Positions 1 through 6,841 of a stretch of 10,628 nt of DNA are shown here, piece by piece. The notes below the pieces were generated by a model. It was given only the letters and a program-made list of their open reading frames with translations, had not been told where the DNA came from and did not search any database. The translations under genes and the position numbers were made by a program. Location: positions 1-10,628 of the forward strand of contig JBBRHF010000152.1 in assembly GCA_038223055.1 (NCBI GenBank), given 5' to 3'. Every line of letters starts with the position of its first letter. Positions within the stretch are counted from its first letter, which is position 1. The DNA is from JBBRHF01 sp038223055 (GTDB lineage Bacteria > Actinomycetota > Actinomycetes > JACCUZ01).

Positions 1-353
1 ACCAGGCCGTGCGCGCCGAGCTGGGCCAACCAGGTCGCATCCGAGACATCGCTCTTGCGGCCCGGGAGGTTCTTCACATGCCGGGCGTTGACCAACATCA
101 CCTCGACGCCGGGCAGGTCCTCGAGCAGGTAGTAGAAGGGCTTCCAGTAGTCGCCGGTGGCTTCCATCACCACACAGGTCACCTGCTCGCCGATCAGGTG
201 TTCTCGCAACGCGAGGACCTGGTTGGTCATCGAAGACCAGGTCGTCACCGTCTCCACCGTCTTGCGGCGCCCTGCCCCGGAGACCCGGACACAGACCTTG
301 GCGTCCTTCTTGGAGACGTCGAGCCCAGCGCAGCGGTCGTGGACAACTTCCAT
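1..353 (-). CDS. IS110-family transposase, N-terminal part (cut by left window edge)
   Basis: My translation of the minus strand from the ATG at 353 gives 117 residues running off the left edge. It matches the N-terminal RuvC-like DEDD domain of IS110-family transposases. The acidic residues are visible: D12 in GLDVSKKDAKV, E64 in VVMEATGDYW, and D102 and D105 in GRKSDVSDATWLAQLGA. The start is supported by a strong Shine-Dalgarno AGGAGGA (361-367), 7 bases before the ATG. IS110 enzymes use the DEDD domain together with a C-terminal serine-containing domain to move a circular element; that second half (family length about 330-420 aa) lies outside the window, so intactness cannot be judged. 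The element lies downstream of tRNA-Pro on the same strand. Family assignment is firm; the exact subgroup is not determinable here. Confidence 0.93.
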   Translation of the reverse strand, partial: MEVVHDRCAGLDVSKKDAKVCVRVSGAGRRKTVETVTTWSSMTNQVLALREHLIGEQVTCVVMEATGDYWKPFYYLLEDLPGVEVMLVNARHVKNLPGRKSDVSDATWLAQLGAHGL

Positions 354-449
354 GGCTACTTCCTCCTCACACGACGGACCATCACCGATGTCCGCCGTGG
401 GGAGGGCAGGGAGAAGAGAAAGTCTGACACTCGTGCTCAAAGGCAACAA

Positions 450-466
450 TCCACGGTTCCCGTGGA
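450..466 (-). repeat. Perfect hairpin upstream of the IS110 transposase
   Basis: TCCACGG (450-456) and CCGTGGA (460-466) are exact reverse complements with a 3-base loop. There is no T-tract after it, so it does not look like an intrinsic terminator. It lies about 100 bases upstream of the transposase start and is a likely element of a structured RNA from the insertion-sequence end. Confidence 0.6.
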
Positions 467-592
467 GCCCTCCACCACCATGCTGACCTACAGACTCACA
501 GGCACTACAGAGGATTCGGGGTCGACCACGACGAACCCCACCAGTCTGGCCCCAACACCAGACGACGGCCAGCACGACGCCGCCGAATCTTC

Positions 593-608
593 GCGCACCA
601 TGGTGCGC
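593..608. repeat. 16-bp perfect palindrome GCGCACCATGGTGCGC
   Basis: The two halves GCGCACCA (593-600) and TGGTGCGC (601-608) are exact reverse complements with no spacer. It lies 40 bases downstream of the tRNA-Pro 3' end and in the putative non-coding end of the IS110 element. No T-run follows on either strand, so it is a poor intrinsic terminator. It could be a protein-binding dyad, a cruciform at the element boundary, or part of tRNA 3' processing or termination. Confidence 0.55.
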
Positions 609-647
609 CAAGGAACGACGGCGCCGCTTTGCTGACCTGCGGTTTCG

Positions 648-724
<77 letters not shown>

Positions 725-755
725 CCGCCCCGAAGGATCACCCCGAAGCCCATTC

Positions 756-761
756 ACCCTA
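756..761 (-). promoter_or_regulatory. Possible -10 element for tRNA-Pro
   Basis: TAGGGT on the minus strand fits the actinobacterial TAnnnT -10 pattern. It would give a leader of about 25 nt before the tRNA 5' end at 724. No recognisable -35 box is present at 17-18 bases, so this is weak. Confidence 0.22.
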
Positions 762-796
762 CCCCAGACCCGACCCCACGCCGGGCCGGCGACCTC

Positions 797-808
797 CGCC
801 GTACGGCG
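797..808. repeat. 12-bp palindrome just after der
   Basis: CGCCGTACGGCG is perfectly self-complementary and starts 4 bases beyond the der stop codon. It lacks a loop and a T-tract, so it is at best a weak element of an unconventional terminator between der and the tRNA. Confidence 0.35.
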
Positions 809-812
809 AGTG

Positions 813-2195
813 CTACGACCGCTTCTCGCGCATCTTCACGCTGAGCTCGATGGGGCTGCCGGCGAAACCGAACTCCTCGCGGATGCGACGCTCGACGAAC
901 CGACGGTAGCCCGCCTCGAGGAAGCCGGTGGTGAACAGCACGAACCGCGGCGGGCGGGTGTCGGCCTGGGTAGCGAACAGGATGCGCGGCTGCTTGTCGC
1001 CCCGGACCGGGTGCGGGTGAGCCGAGACGAGCTCCCCGAGGAACGCGTTGAGCCGCCCGGTGGGCACCCGACTGTCCCAGCTGCCGAGCGCGGTCTCCAG
1101 GGCCGGGACGAGGCGATCCATATGGCGACCGGTGAGCGCGGAGATGTTGACCCGCGGCGCCCACGGCACCTGCACCAGGTCGCGCTCGATCTCGCGTTCG
1201 AGATAATAGCGTCGCTCGTCGTCGAGCAGGTCCCACTTGTTGTAGGCGATCACGAGTGCTCGCCCGGACTCGACGACCATCGAGATGATGCGGGTGTCCT
1301 GCTCGCTCAACGTCTCGCTCGCGTCGACCAGGACGACGGCAACCTCGGCCCGGTCCAACGCCGACTGCGTGCGCAGCGTCGCGTAGTAGTCGGTGCCGCT
1401 GGACTGGTGCGCCCGGCGCCGGATGCCCGCGGTGTCGACGAACTTCCACATCGACCCGCCGAGCTCGACCATCTCGTCCACCGGGTCGCGGGTCGTGCCG
1501 GCCACCGAGTCGACCACGACCCGGTCCGAACCCGCGAGCTGGTTGAGCAGGCTGGACTTGCCGACGTTGGGCTTGCCCAGCAGCGCGACCCGACGGGGGC
1601 CGTCCTCCTCGTGCTCCCGCTCGGCCGGCGCGTCGGGCAGGGCGGCCAGCACGGCGTCGAGCAGGTCTCCGCTGCCGCGCCCGTGCAGCGCCGACACGGC
1701 GTAGGGCTCGCCCAGCCCGAGCGACCACAGCGCAGCCGCGTCGGACTCGCCCTTGTCACCGTCGACCTTGTTGGCCACGAGGACGACCGGCTTCCCGGCC
1801 CGGCGCAGCACCTTGACCACCGCCTCGTCGGTGTCGGTCGCGCCGACGGTCGCGTCGACCACGAACAGCACCGCGTCGGCGGCCTCGATGGCCACCTCCG
1901 CCTGAGCGGCCACCTGCGCCGCGAGGCCGCGGGCGTCCTGCTGCCAGCCGCCGGTGTCGACCACGGTGAACCGCCGGCCGTTCCACGTCGCGTCGTAGGG
2001 GACGCGATCGCGTGTCACGCCGGGCACGTCCTCGACGACGGCCTCGCGTCGCCCGAGGATGCGGTTGACGAGGGTGGACTTCCCGACGTTGGGGCGCCCG
2101 ACGACCGCCACGACCGGAACGGCGGCCGCGTCCTCCGGGTCGAGGACGTCAGAGGGATCGACCAGCCCGGCCGACCGAAGCTCGTCCCCGGTCAT
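813..2195 (-). CDS. der: Ribosome-assembly GTPase Der (EngA)
   Basis: This 460-aa protein has the double-GTPase plan unique to Der/EngA, an essential GTPase that binds the maturing 50S subunit. First G domain: P-loop GRPNVGKS (33-40), TRDR (61-64), DTGG (80-83), NKVD (142-145). Second G domain: GKPNVGKS (207-214), TRDP (235-238), DTAG (254-257), NKWD (319-322). The C-terminal KH-like domain, about 375-460, ends in a basic tail. Length is normal for the family; the first ~25 acidic residues are an extension common in actinobacteria. The ATG start overlaps the cmk stop by 4 bp (ATGA at 2192-2195), so translation is probably coupled. All nucleotide-binding motifs are intact in both domains. Confidence 0.97.
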   Translation of the reverse strand: MTGDELRSAGLVDPSDVLDPEDAAAVPVVAVVGRPNVGKSTLVNRILGRREAVVEDVPGVTRDRVPYDATWNGRRFTVVDTGGWQQDARGLAAQVAAQAEVAIEAADAVLFVVDATVGATDTDEAVVKVLRRAGKPVVLVANKVDGDKGESDAAALWSLGLGEPYAVSALHGRGSGDLLDAVLAALPDAPAEREHEEDGPRRVALLGKPNVGKSSLLNQLAGSDRVVVDSVAGTTRDPVDEMVELGGSMWKFVDTAGIRRRAHQSSGTDYYATLRTQSALDRAEVAVVLVDASETLSEQDTRIISMVVESGRALVIAYNKWDLLDDERRYYLEREIERDLVQVPWAPRVNISALTGRHMDRLVPALETALGSWDSRVPTGRLNAFLGELVSAHPHPVRGDKQPRILFATQADTRPPRFVLFTTGFLEAGYRRFVERRIREEFGFAGSPIELSVKMREKRS

Positions 2196-2890
2196 CGCTG
2201 CGCCCCTGCGGTGGCCTCGGCCACGAGGGCGAGAACGGCCTCGACCGTCTGGTCGAGGGTCATCGTGGAGGAGTCCACGACGCTGACGCCGGGAGCGGCC
2301 TCGCGGAAGGCCGCGACGGTCGCGTCGTCGGCGTCCCGGCGCACGATCTCGTCCCGGGTGGCAGCGAGCGCCGTGGCGTCGACGGCACCGTGTACGTCGA
2401 GGGCCCGGCGGGCCAGCCGGGTCTTCTCACTCGCCGTGAGCAGCACCCGCACCGCGGCGTCCGGGGCCACCACCGTCGTGATGTCACGGCCCTCGATGAC
2501 GACGCCGCCCTCGGCCGCGACCCCGCGCTGGCGCTGCACGAGATGCCCCCGGACTTCGAGGTTGGTGGCGACCGCACTGACGGCCGCTGAGATCCGGGTC
2601 TCGCGGATGGCGGCCGACACGTCCACACCGCCGACGCGCACCGTGGGGGCCTCCGGATCGGTGCCGAGCTCGAGGCGCAGGTCGGCCACCAGTCGCGCGA
2701 CGGCCTCAGGTTCCCCCGCCGGGTCGACACCGCGCTCGAGCACCCACCAGGTGAGCGCGCGGTACATCGCGCCGGTATCGAGATAGCGCAGGCCGAGCCG
2801 CGCGGCGACGGCGCGGGCGACGCTGGACTTGCCCGATCCCGACGGGCCGTCGATGGCCACGACGAGCGGGGTGAGGCTGGGCGCGGACAC
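2192..2890 (-). CDS. cmk: Cytidylate kinase (CMP/dCMP kinase)
   Basis: This 232-aa protein phosphorylates CMP and dCMP with ATP in pyrimidine nucleotide recycling. P-loop GPSGSGKS is at 15-22, the family motif DTGAMYRA at 38-45, and EGRDITTVV at 133-141. The arginine-rich lid follows, about 155-163. Length is typical (about 225-230). I chose the GTG at 2890 because conserved sequence begins a few residues later, a GGAG ribosome site lies 7 bases upstream, and the open frame further upstream is only the shadow of tyrA. It overlaps der by 4 bp at its 3' end and follows tyrA after 61 bp. A cmk-der pair is a standard actinobacterial arrangement. Confidence 0.95.
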   Translation of the reverse strand: MSAPSLTPLVVAIDGPSGSGKSSVARAVAARLGLRYLDTGAMYRALTWWVLERGVDPAGEPEAVARLVADLRLELGTDPEAPTVRVGGVDVSAAIRETRISAAVSAVATNLEVRGHLVQRQRGVAAEGGVVIEGRDITTVVAPDAAVRVLLTASEKTRLARRALDVHGAVDATALAATRDEIVRRDADDATVAAFREAAPGVSVVDSSTMTLDQTVEAVLALVAEATAGAQR

Positions 2891-2934
2891 GCGGGTGCTC
2901 CAAACGGAAGGGGGGCCGCGAATGAGGCGACCCT

Positions 2935-2947
2935 GCAGGATACCTGC
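2935..2947 (-). promoter_or_regulatory. Possible -10 element and small dyad upstream of cmk
   Basis: In the 61-bp gap between tyrA and cmk, GCAGG and CCTGC form a perfect dyad around ATA. On the minus strand TATCCT (2942 to 2937) matches TAnnnT and would start a transcript about 45 nt before the cmk GTG. There is no good -35 box. It may give cmk-der a private promoter; low confidence. Confidence 0.22.
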
Positions 2948-2951
2948 CCCC

Positions 2952-4124
2952 TCAGCCGTGCACGACCCAGCCGAGCTGCCCGAGGGCCTGCGCCAGCCGC
3001 TGTTGCACGCCCGGCTGCACCGACAGCTCGACCAGCCCGACCGGCTGCCCCGGGGAGTGCTCGATCCGCACGTCCTCGACGTTGATCCCGGCCCTCCCGG
3101 CGTCGACGAGCAGCCGGGCCAGCTCACCGGGGCGGTCAGCGACGACGACCGGCAGCACGACGTACGACGTGGGCGGCGCTCCGTGCTTGCCGGGCAGCCG
3201 GGCCCGCCCGACATTGCCGCGAAGCAGCACCTCGCGCAACGAGGTGCGCCCCCAGTCGATGTCCTCACCGAGCTCGTGCAGGGCGTGGACCATCGCATCG
3301 ACGTCGTCGCGCAGGTCGGCGAGGATGCGGGCCACCGGCTCGGCGTTGGCCACCAGGATGTCGACCCACAGGTCGGGGTCCGAGCCGGCGACGCGGGTGA
3401 CGTCGGTGAGCCCCTGGCCGGTCAGCCGCAGCGCGTCCTCGTCGCCGTCGATGAGGCGGGCGGCGACCAGGCTCGCGGCCACGTGCGGCACGTGGGAGAC
3501 CAGCGCCACGGCGGCGTCGTGAGCGACGGCCCCCATCGTCACCGGGCTCGCGCCGCACAGCCGCACAAGGGTTCGAGCCCGGTCCAGGGACGCCGCGTCG
3601 GCGTCGCCCGCCACGATCACCCAGGGCCGGCCCTCGAACAGGTCGACCAGCGCCGCGCCGGGTCCGGACCGCTCGCGCCCCGCCATCGGGTGGGTTCCGA
3701 CGAAGTGCGGCGCGGCGCCCATCGTGCGGCTGACGTCGCGGACGATCTCGGCCTTGACCCCGGCCGTGTCGATCACGGTCCGCGCCGCCGAGCCGGTCAG
3801 CAGGCCGACGACGACCTCGGCGGTGGCCGACGGAGACACCGCGACCACGGCTACGTCGACCTGGGCGCCGGGCAGTCGGTCCTCCCCTGCGCCAAGGTCG
3901 GCGCTCCGGCGGGCGGCGACCGGGTCGCGGTCGGTCAGGAAGACCTGAACCCCGTGGCGGCGCAGCGCCAGCCCCACCGAGGTGCCGATCAACCCGGAAC
4001 CGACGATGAGGGCGCTGGCGATCTGGCCGCTGGGGATCGGGCTGCGGGGGATCTGGCCGCTGGGGATCTGGCCGCGGGGGATCTGGCCGCTGGGGATCGG
4101 GCCGCTGGGGATCGGGGCCGTCAC
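2952..4124 (-). CDS. tyrA: Prephenate dehydrogenase with C-terminal ACT domain
   Basis: This 390-aa enzyme oxidatively decarboxylates prephenate to 4-hydroxyphenylpyruvate for tyrosine synthesis. The Rossmann motif GSGLIG is at 42-47, with acidic D65 at the end of the second strand (typical of NAD use). The TyrA signature THPMAGRERSGP is at 144-155 with the likely catalytic H145, and DTAGVK at 119-124. The SHVPH helix is at 210-214. A C-terminal ACT domain (about 320-390, core DRPGELARLLVDAGRAGI) suggests feedback control by an aromatic amino acid. The ATG overlaps the aroH stop by 4 bp. Oddity: before the first strand, residues 1-35 are a pentapeptide repeat (IPSGQ/IPRGQ type) made by 15-bp tandem DNA repeats. 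No start codon closer to the domain is better supported, and the ATGA overlap favours translating the repeat. Confidence 0.95.
   Translation of the reverse strand: MTAPIPSGPIPSGQIPRGQIPSGQIPRSPIPSGQIASALIVGSGLIGTSVGLALRRHGVQVFLTDRDPVAARRSADLGAGEDRLPGAQVDVAVVAVSPSATAEVVVGLLTGSAARTVIDTAGVKAEIVRDVSRTMGAAPHFVGTHPMAGRERSGPGAALVDLFEGRPWVIVAGDADAASLDRARTLVRLCGASPVTMGAVAHDAAVALVSHVPHVAASLVAARLIDGDEDALRLTGQGLTDVTRVAGSDPDLWVDILVANAEPVARILADLRDDVDAMVHALHELGEDIDWGRTSLREVLLRGNVGRARLPGKHGAPPTSYVVLPVVVADRPGELARLLVDAGRAGINVEDVRIEHSPGQPVGLVELSVQPGVQQRLAQALGQLGWVVHG
4020..4124 (-). repeat. 15-bp tandem repeat, 7 units, inside the 5' end of tyrA
   Basis: Seven consecutive 15-bp units occupy 4020-4124. The plus-strand consensus is GATCTGGCCGCTGGG; units 2 and 4 carry GCGGGG-type ends and the last unit (gene start) is diverged. 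Each unit encodes five residues (I-P-S/R-G/S-Q/P), so copy-number change keeps the frame. The array begins at the tyrA start codon. Confidence 0.9.
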
Positions 4125-4483
4125 TGAGCGAGGTCCCTACGCAGGGCTACGGCCCCCCGCAGGTAGACGTGGCGGATCTCGGCGCGGCTGCGATCGGTCT
4201 CGGCGTGAACCATGAGCCGCACGACCCTGGGCAGGGCGCCGTCGATGTCCAGCTCCTGGGCGCACAGCAGCGGCACGTCACCGATGCCGAGCTCGCGCGC
4301 CGCCACCGCCGGGAACTCGCTGTGCAGGTCGGAGGTCGCCGTCAGCAGCATCGAGATGAGGTCCTCGTGGGACACGCCGTTGCGGTCCAGCACCTCGCGG
4401 ATCAGCTCGGCGACCGACGCGAGCAAGTGGTCGCGGTCGTCGGCGTCGAGCTGGGTCGCGCCACGGATCGCGCGCACTGCCAC
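4121..4483 (-). CDS. aroH: Monofunctional chorismate mutase, AroH class
   Basis: This 120-aa protein rearranges chorismate to prephenate. It is the trimeric AroH fold, not the helical AroQ type. Active-site residues known from Bacillus subtilis AroH are all present: R7 in RAIRGAT (4-10), C74 and E77 in LLCAQELDIDG, R89 in PRVVRL, Y107 in IRHVYL, and R115/R116 in VALRRDL. Length equals the family norm. The GTG start at 4483 has a strong AGGAGG 9 bases upstream. Its stop overlaps the tyrA ATG by 4 bp, so its product prephenate is handed to the enzyme translated next. It is preceded by a 117-bp gap after rluB. Confidence 0.95.
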   Translation of the reverse strand: MAVRAIRGATQLDADDRDHLLASVAELIREVLDRNGVSHEDLISMLLTATSDLHSEFPAVAARELGIGDVPLLCAQELDIDGALPRVVRLMVHAETDRSRAEIRHVYLRGAVALRRDLAQ

Positions 4484-4600
4484 AGACGGTCACCTCCTCG
4501 GTCGGCACAACCCTAGCCGCGGGTCCCCAAACGGAGCCGGAACCAGAGCCGGGAAAGGGCCCGGCGAGGGGCCCGGCGAGGGGAACAGTGGCGCGCAGGC
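4484..4600. other. Gap between rluB and aroH with 12-bp direct repeats
   Basis: This 117-bp spacer separates the chromosome-segregation/rluB group from the aroH group. It holds two tandem 12-bp copies of GGGCCCGGCGAG (4557-4568, 4569-4580) and related GAGCCGG copies just before them. On the minus strand TAGGGT (4515 to 4510) fits a TAnnnT -10 for aroH, but no -35 is visible. GGGCCC-rich sequence can form hairpins, though no T-tract follows. Confidence 0.4.
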
Positions 4601-5341
4601 TCAGAGCCCGACAGCCGCGAACAGCGCGCCGATCTCCTGCTGGCTGAGCTTGCGATGCTTGCCCGAGCGCAGGTTCCCGAGCGACACCGGCCCCACGTCG
4701 GTGCGCACCAACCGGCTCACCGGGTGACCGACCTCCTCCAACATCCGGCGTACGACGTGCTTTCGGCCCTCGTGCAAGGACACCTCGACCATGATCCGGC
4801 CGCCGGAGGTGCCCACGACCCGGAAGCCGTCGGCCTGGACCAGCCCGTCCTCGAGCTCGATGCCCGCCCGCAGTCGCTTGCCGACGTCGCGGGCGACGGG
4901 CCCGGCCACCTCGGCGAGGTAGGTCTTGACCACGCCGTACGACGGGTGCGACAGCCGGTGGGCCAGCTCCCCGTCGTTGGTGAGCAGCAGCAATCCCTCG
5001 GTATCGGCGTCGAGGCGCCCGACATGAAACAGCCGGGCCGACCGTTCGCCGACGTAGTCGAACAGAGAGGGCCGTCCCTGCGGGTCATTCATCGTGCTGA
5101 CCACGCCGCGCGGCTTGTTCAGAGCGAGGTAGACGTGGTCGGGCGCGGACGCGATGCGCATGCCGTCAACGCGGATCACGGCCGTGGCCGGGTTGACCCG
5201 CATGCCCTGGGTGCGGACCTGCTGGCCGTCGACCTCGACCCTGCCCTCCTCGATGAGCTGCTCGCAGGCTCGCCGGCTACCCAGGCCGGCAGCGGCCAGC
5301 ACGCGCTGCAGCCGGATGCCCTCGGGGGATGCCTCACTCAT
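4601..5341 (-). CDS. rluB: 23S rRNA pseudouridine synthase, RluB/RsuA family
   Basis: This 246-aa protein isomerises uridine to pseudouridine in rRNA; the family member next to scpAB is usually annotated RluB. An S4 RNA-binding domain occupies about 8-55 (IRLQRVLAAAGLGSRRACEQ). The catalytic motif GRLDADTEGLLLL is at 108-120 with the nucleophilic D111. The typical NKPRGVVST is at 75-83 and EGRKHVVRRML at 191-201. Length is close to the actinobacterial norm. The ATG overlaps the scpB stop by 4 bp (5338-5341), tying it to the scpAB operon. Family is certain; the exact target base (RluB versus another RsuA-family enzyme) is inferred from context. Confidence 0.94.
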   Translation of the reverse strand: MSEASPEGIRLQRVLAAAGLGSRRACEQLIEEGRVEVDGQQVRTQGMRVNPATAVIRVDGMRIASAPDHVYLALNKPRGVVSTMNDPQGRPSLFDYVGERSARLFHVGRLDADTEGLLLLTNDGELAHRLSHPSYGVVKTYLAEVAGPVARDVGKRLRAGIELEDGLVQADGFRVVGTSGGRIMVEVSLHEGRKHVVRRMLEEVGHPVSRLVRTDVGPVSLGNLRSGKHRKLSQQEIGALFAAVGL

Positions 5342-6003
5342 GGGGCTGCCGTCGTCTCGTCGATGGCGTCGAGACGCTCGTCGAGCCCCGTCAGGTCGGG
5401 CAGGAACGGCGCTAGCTCGGGCAGCTCGTCGACACCGCGCAGGCCGAGGCGTTCGAGGAAGTGGACCGTGGTGCGGTAGAGCAGGGCGCCGCTCTCGCGG
5501 TCACTGCCCGCCTCCTCGACCAGTCCGCGAGACATCAGCGTGCGCATCACGCCGTCGACGTTGACCCCGCGAATGGCGGACACCCGAGCCCGGCTCACCG
5601 GCTGCCGGTAGGCAACCACGGCGAGGGTCTCCAGCGCCGCGTGGGTCAGCCGGGCCTGCTGCCCATCGAGGACGAAGCGCTCGACGTAGGCCGCACAGGT
5701 CGCCCTCGAGTAGAACCTCCACCCCCCCGCCACCGGGCGCAGCTCGAAGCCGCGGCCGGCCCGGTCGTAGTCCGCCGCGAGGCCGTGCAGCGCGGCGAGC
5801 ACCTCGGCGGTGGGGCGCTCGGTCACCTGGGCCAGCAGCACCTCGCCGACCGGCTCGTCGACCACCATCAGGATGGCCTCAAGGGCCGCGGCCAGGCTGG
5901 GCTCGTCGCCGGAGCCGGCCGCCACGGGCACATCCTGCTCCGGAAGGTCGGGGTCAGCCGGAAGGTCGGGGTCAGCCGGAAGGTCGGGGTCAGGTCGGGT
6001 CAT
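5338..6003 (-). CDS. scpB: Segregation and condensation protein ScpB
   Basis: This 221-aa protein dimerises through winged helices and binds ScpA in the Smc-ScpAB condensin. The core runs from about residue 37 (SLAAALEAILMVVDEPV) to about 195. It includes the highly conserved segment around 118-165 with LETLAVVAYRQPVSR and IRGVNVDGVMRTLMSRGLV. The ATG at 6003 starts 14 bp inside scpA, and the stop overlaps rluB by 4 bp. Oddity: residues 5-22 are three copies of D-P-D-L-P-A/E encoded by exact 18-bp DNA repeats, giving an acidic, probably disordered N-terminal tail absent from the canonical core. Sure of family; the tail's role is unknown. Confidence 0.95.
   Translation of the reverse strand: MTRPDPDLPADPDLPADPDLPEQDVPVAAGSGDEPSLAAALEAILMVVDEPVGEVLLAQVTERPTAEVLAALHGLAADYDRAGRGFELRPVAGGWRFYSRATCAAYVERFVLDGQQARLTHAALETLAVVAYRQPVSRARVSAIRGVNVDGVMRTLMSRGLVEEAGSDRESGALLYRTTVHFLERLGLRGVDELPELAPFLPDLTGLDERLDAIDETTAAP
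5941..5994 (-). repeat. 18-bp tandem repeat, 3 units, over the scpA/scpB junction
   Basis: The plus-strand unit CGGAAGGTCGGGGTCAGC is repeated at 5941-5958, 5959-5976 and 5977-5994, identical except for the final base of the third copy. It encodes D-P-D-L-P-A/E in scpB. The third copy contains the scpA stop (TGA, 5992-5990), and the other units carry the same TGA in the scpA frame (for example 5974-5972). Confidence 0.95.
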
Positions 6004-6841
6004 CGGTGCTCTCCATGGGGGTGCCGTCGAACTCGTCGGTCACACCGACCTCGCCGTCCTCGGATCCGGTCCAGCGCACTCGCAGCTCGCCCAGCGGGGA
6101 CACCTGGTCGAAGGTCACCACGCCCTCCCGGAACAGCTCGAGCAGTGCCAGGAACCGGGCCACGACGAGCAGCGGGCCGGCGCAGTCGGAGGTCAGGACG
6201 CGGAAGGTGCTGGTCCGCGACCGACGCAGCGCCATCACCAGGATCGCAGCCTGCTCGCGGACGCTGACTCGCGGGCTGTGCAGGTGGGCCATCGAGACGG
6301 TCGGCACCGGCCTGGGCGTGAGCACCCGAGCCGCAAGGGCCGCGAACTCCTCGGGGCCCAGACCCAGCAGCACCTCGGGCAGCAGGCCGGCGAGGTGCGG
6401 TTCGAGCGACACCGACCTCGGGTGGCGTCCGGCCTCCGCGCTGATCCGCCGCGCGAAAATCTCGGCCACCTGCTGGTAGGCGCGGTACTGAAGCAGCCGG
6501 GCGAACAGCAGGTCCCGGGCCTCGAGCAGCGCGAGGTCCTCGTCGTCGTCGACCTCACCGGTCGGGAGCAGCCGCGCCGTCTTGAGGTCGAGCAGGGTGG
6601 CCGCGACGACGAGGAACTCGGTCGCCTGCCCGAGATCCCACTGCGCCCCGCCCCGGGACTGAGCCCGGATGTGGGCGATGAACTCGTCGGTGACCTTGGA
6701 CAGCGCCACCTCGGTGACGTCGAGCTTGTGCTTGGCGATGAGGCTGAGCAGCAGGTCGAACGGGCCCTCGAACACCGCACCGAGGTGCACCTGGAACGGC
6801 GCGCCGACGCTCACGGTCTGGCCGGCGCTGCCCTCGCTCAC
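5990..6841 (-). CDS. scpA: Segregation and condensation protein ScpA (kleisin)
   Basis: This 283-aa kleisin bridges the Smc dimer and recruits ScpB. The N-terminal Smc-binding domain shows the classic FEGPFDLLLSLIAKHKLDV (24-42). ATEFLVVAATLLDLKTARLL (73-92) is the second conserved helix pair. The C-terminal winged helix, about 225-257 (VARFLALLELFREGVV ... LRVRW), contacts the Smc head. Translation starts at GTG 6841, overlapping the stop of the upstream RHH gene (GTGA, 6838-6841), and its 3' end overlaps scpB by 14 bp. Length is normal for actinobacteria, with a ~13-residue leader and an acidic C-terminal tail. Smc itself is not in this window. Confidence 0.95.
   Translation of the reverse strand: MSEGSAGQTVSVGAPFQVHLGAVFEGPFDLLLSLIAKHKLDVTEVALSKVTDEFIAHIRAQSRGGAQWDLGQATEFLVVAATLLDLKTARLLPTGEVDDDEDLALLEARDLLFARLLQYRAYQQVAEIFARRISAEAGRHPRSVSLEPHLAGLLPEVLLGLGPEEFAALAARVLTPRPVPTVSMAHLHSPRVSVREQAAILVMALRRSRTSTFRVLTSDCAGPLLVVARFLALLELFREGVVTFDQVSPLGELRVRWTGSEDGEVGVTDEFDGTPMESTDDPT

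Larger units (their letters stand above)
354..647 (-). other. Non-coding end of the IS110-type element, candidate bridge (guide) RNA region
   Basis: These 294 bases between the transposase start and the tRNA hold no convincing gene. Seen directly: several perfect or near-perfect hairpins. They are 450-466 (7-bp stem, 3-base loop), 518-539 (5-bp GGGGT/ACCCC stem with an inner CG/CG pair), 544-563 (6-bp GTCTGG/CCAGAC stem, 8-base loop) and the 16-bp palindrome 593-608. Known: IS110-group elements carry a long non-coding end upstream of the transposase that encodes a structured bridge RNA with target- and donor-binding loops. Inferred: part of this stretch is that end and could encode such an RNA on the minus strand. 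The element's outer boundary cannot be placed because the other end is not in view, so the tRNA-proximal part may be host sequence. Confidence 0.45.

Noticed and set aside
2891..3298. N-terminal extension of cmk to 3298
   Set aside because: This part overlaps tyrA in another frame and shows no kinase similarity; GTG 2890 with a GGAG site fits the family length.
4020..4124. CRISPR-like array
   Set aside because: Units are directly adjacent with no spacers and lie inside a coding sequence, so this is a minisatellite and not CRISPR.
2829..4127. 432-aa plus-strand open frame ending in a repetitive Ala-Gly-Asp tract
   Set aside because: Antisense to tyrA; the tail is just the other strand of the 15-bp repeat array. 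TyrA motifs on the minus strand are decisive.
4551..4600. Intrinsic terminator after rluB / before aroH
   Set aside because: GGGCCC-rich repeats can pair, but there is no T-tract and the pairing is between direct repeats; not convincing.
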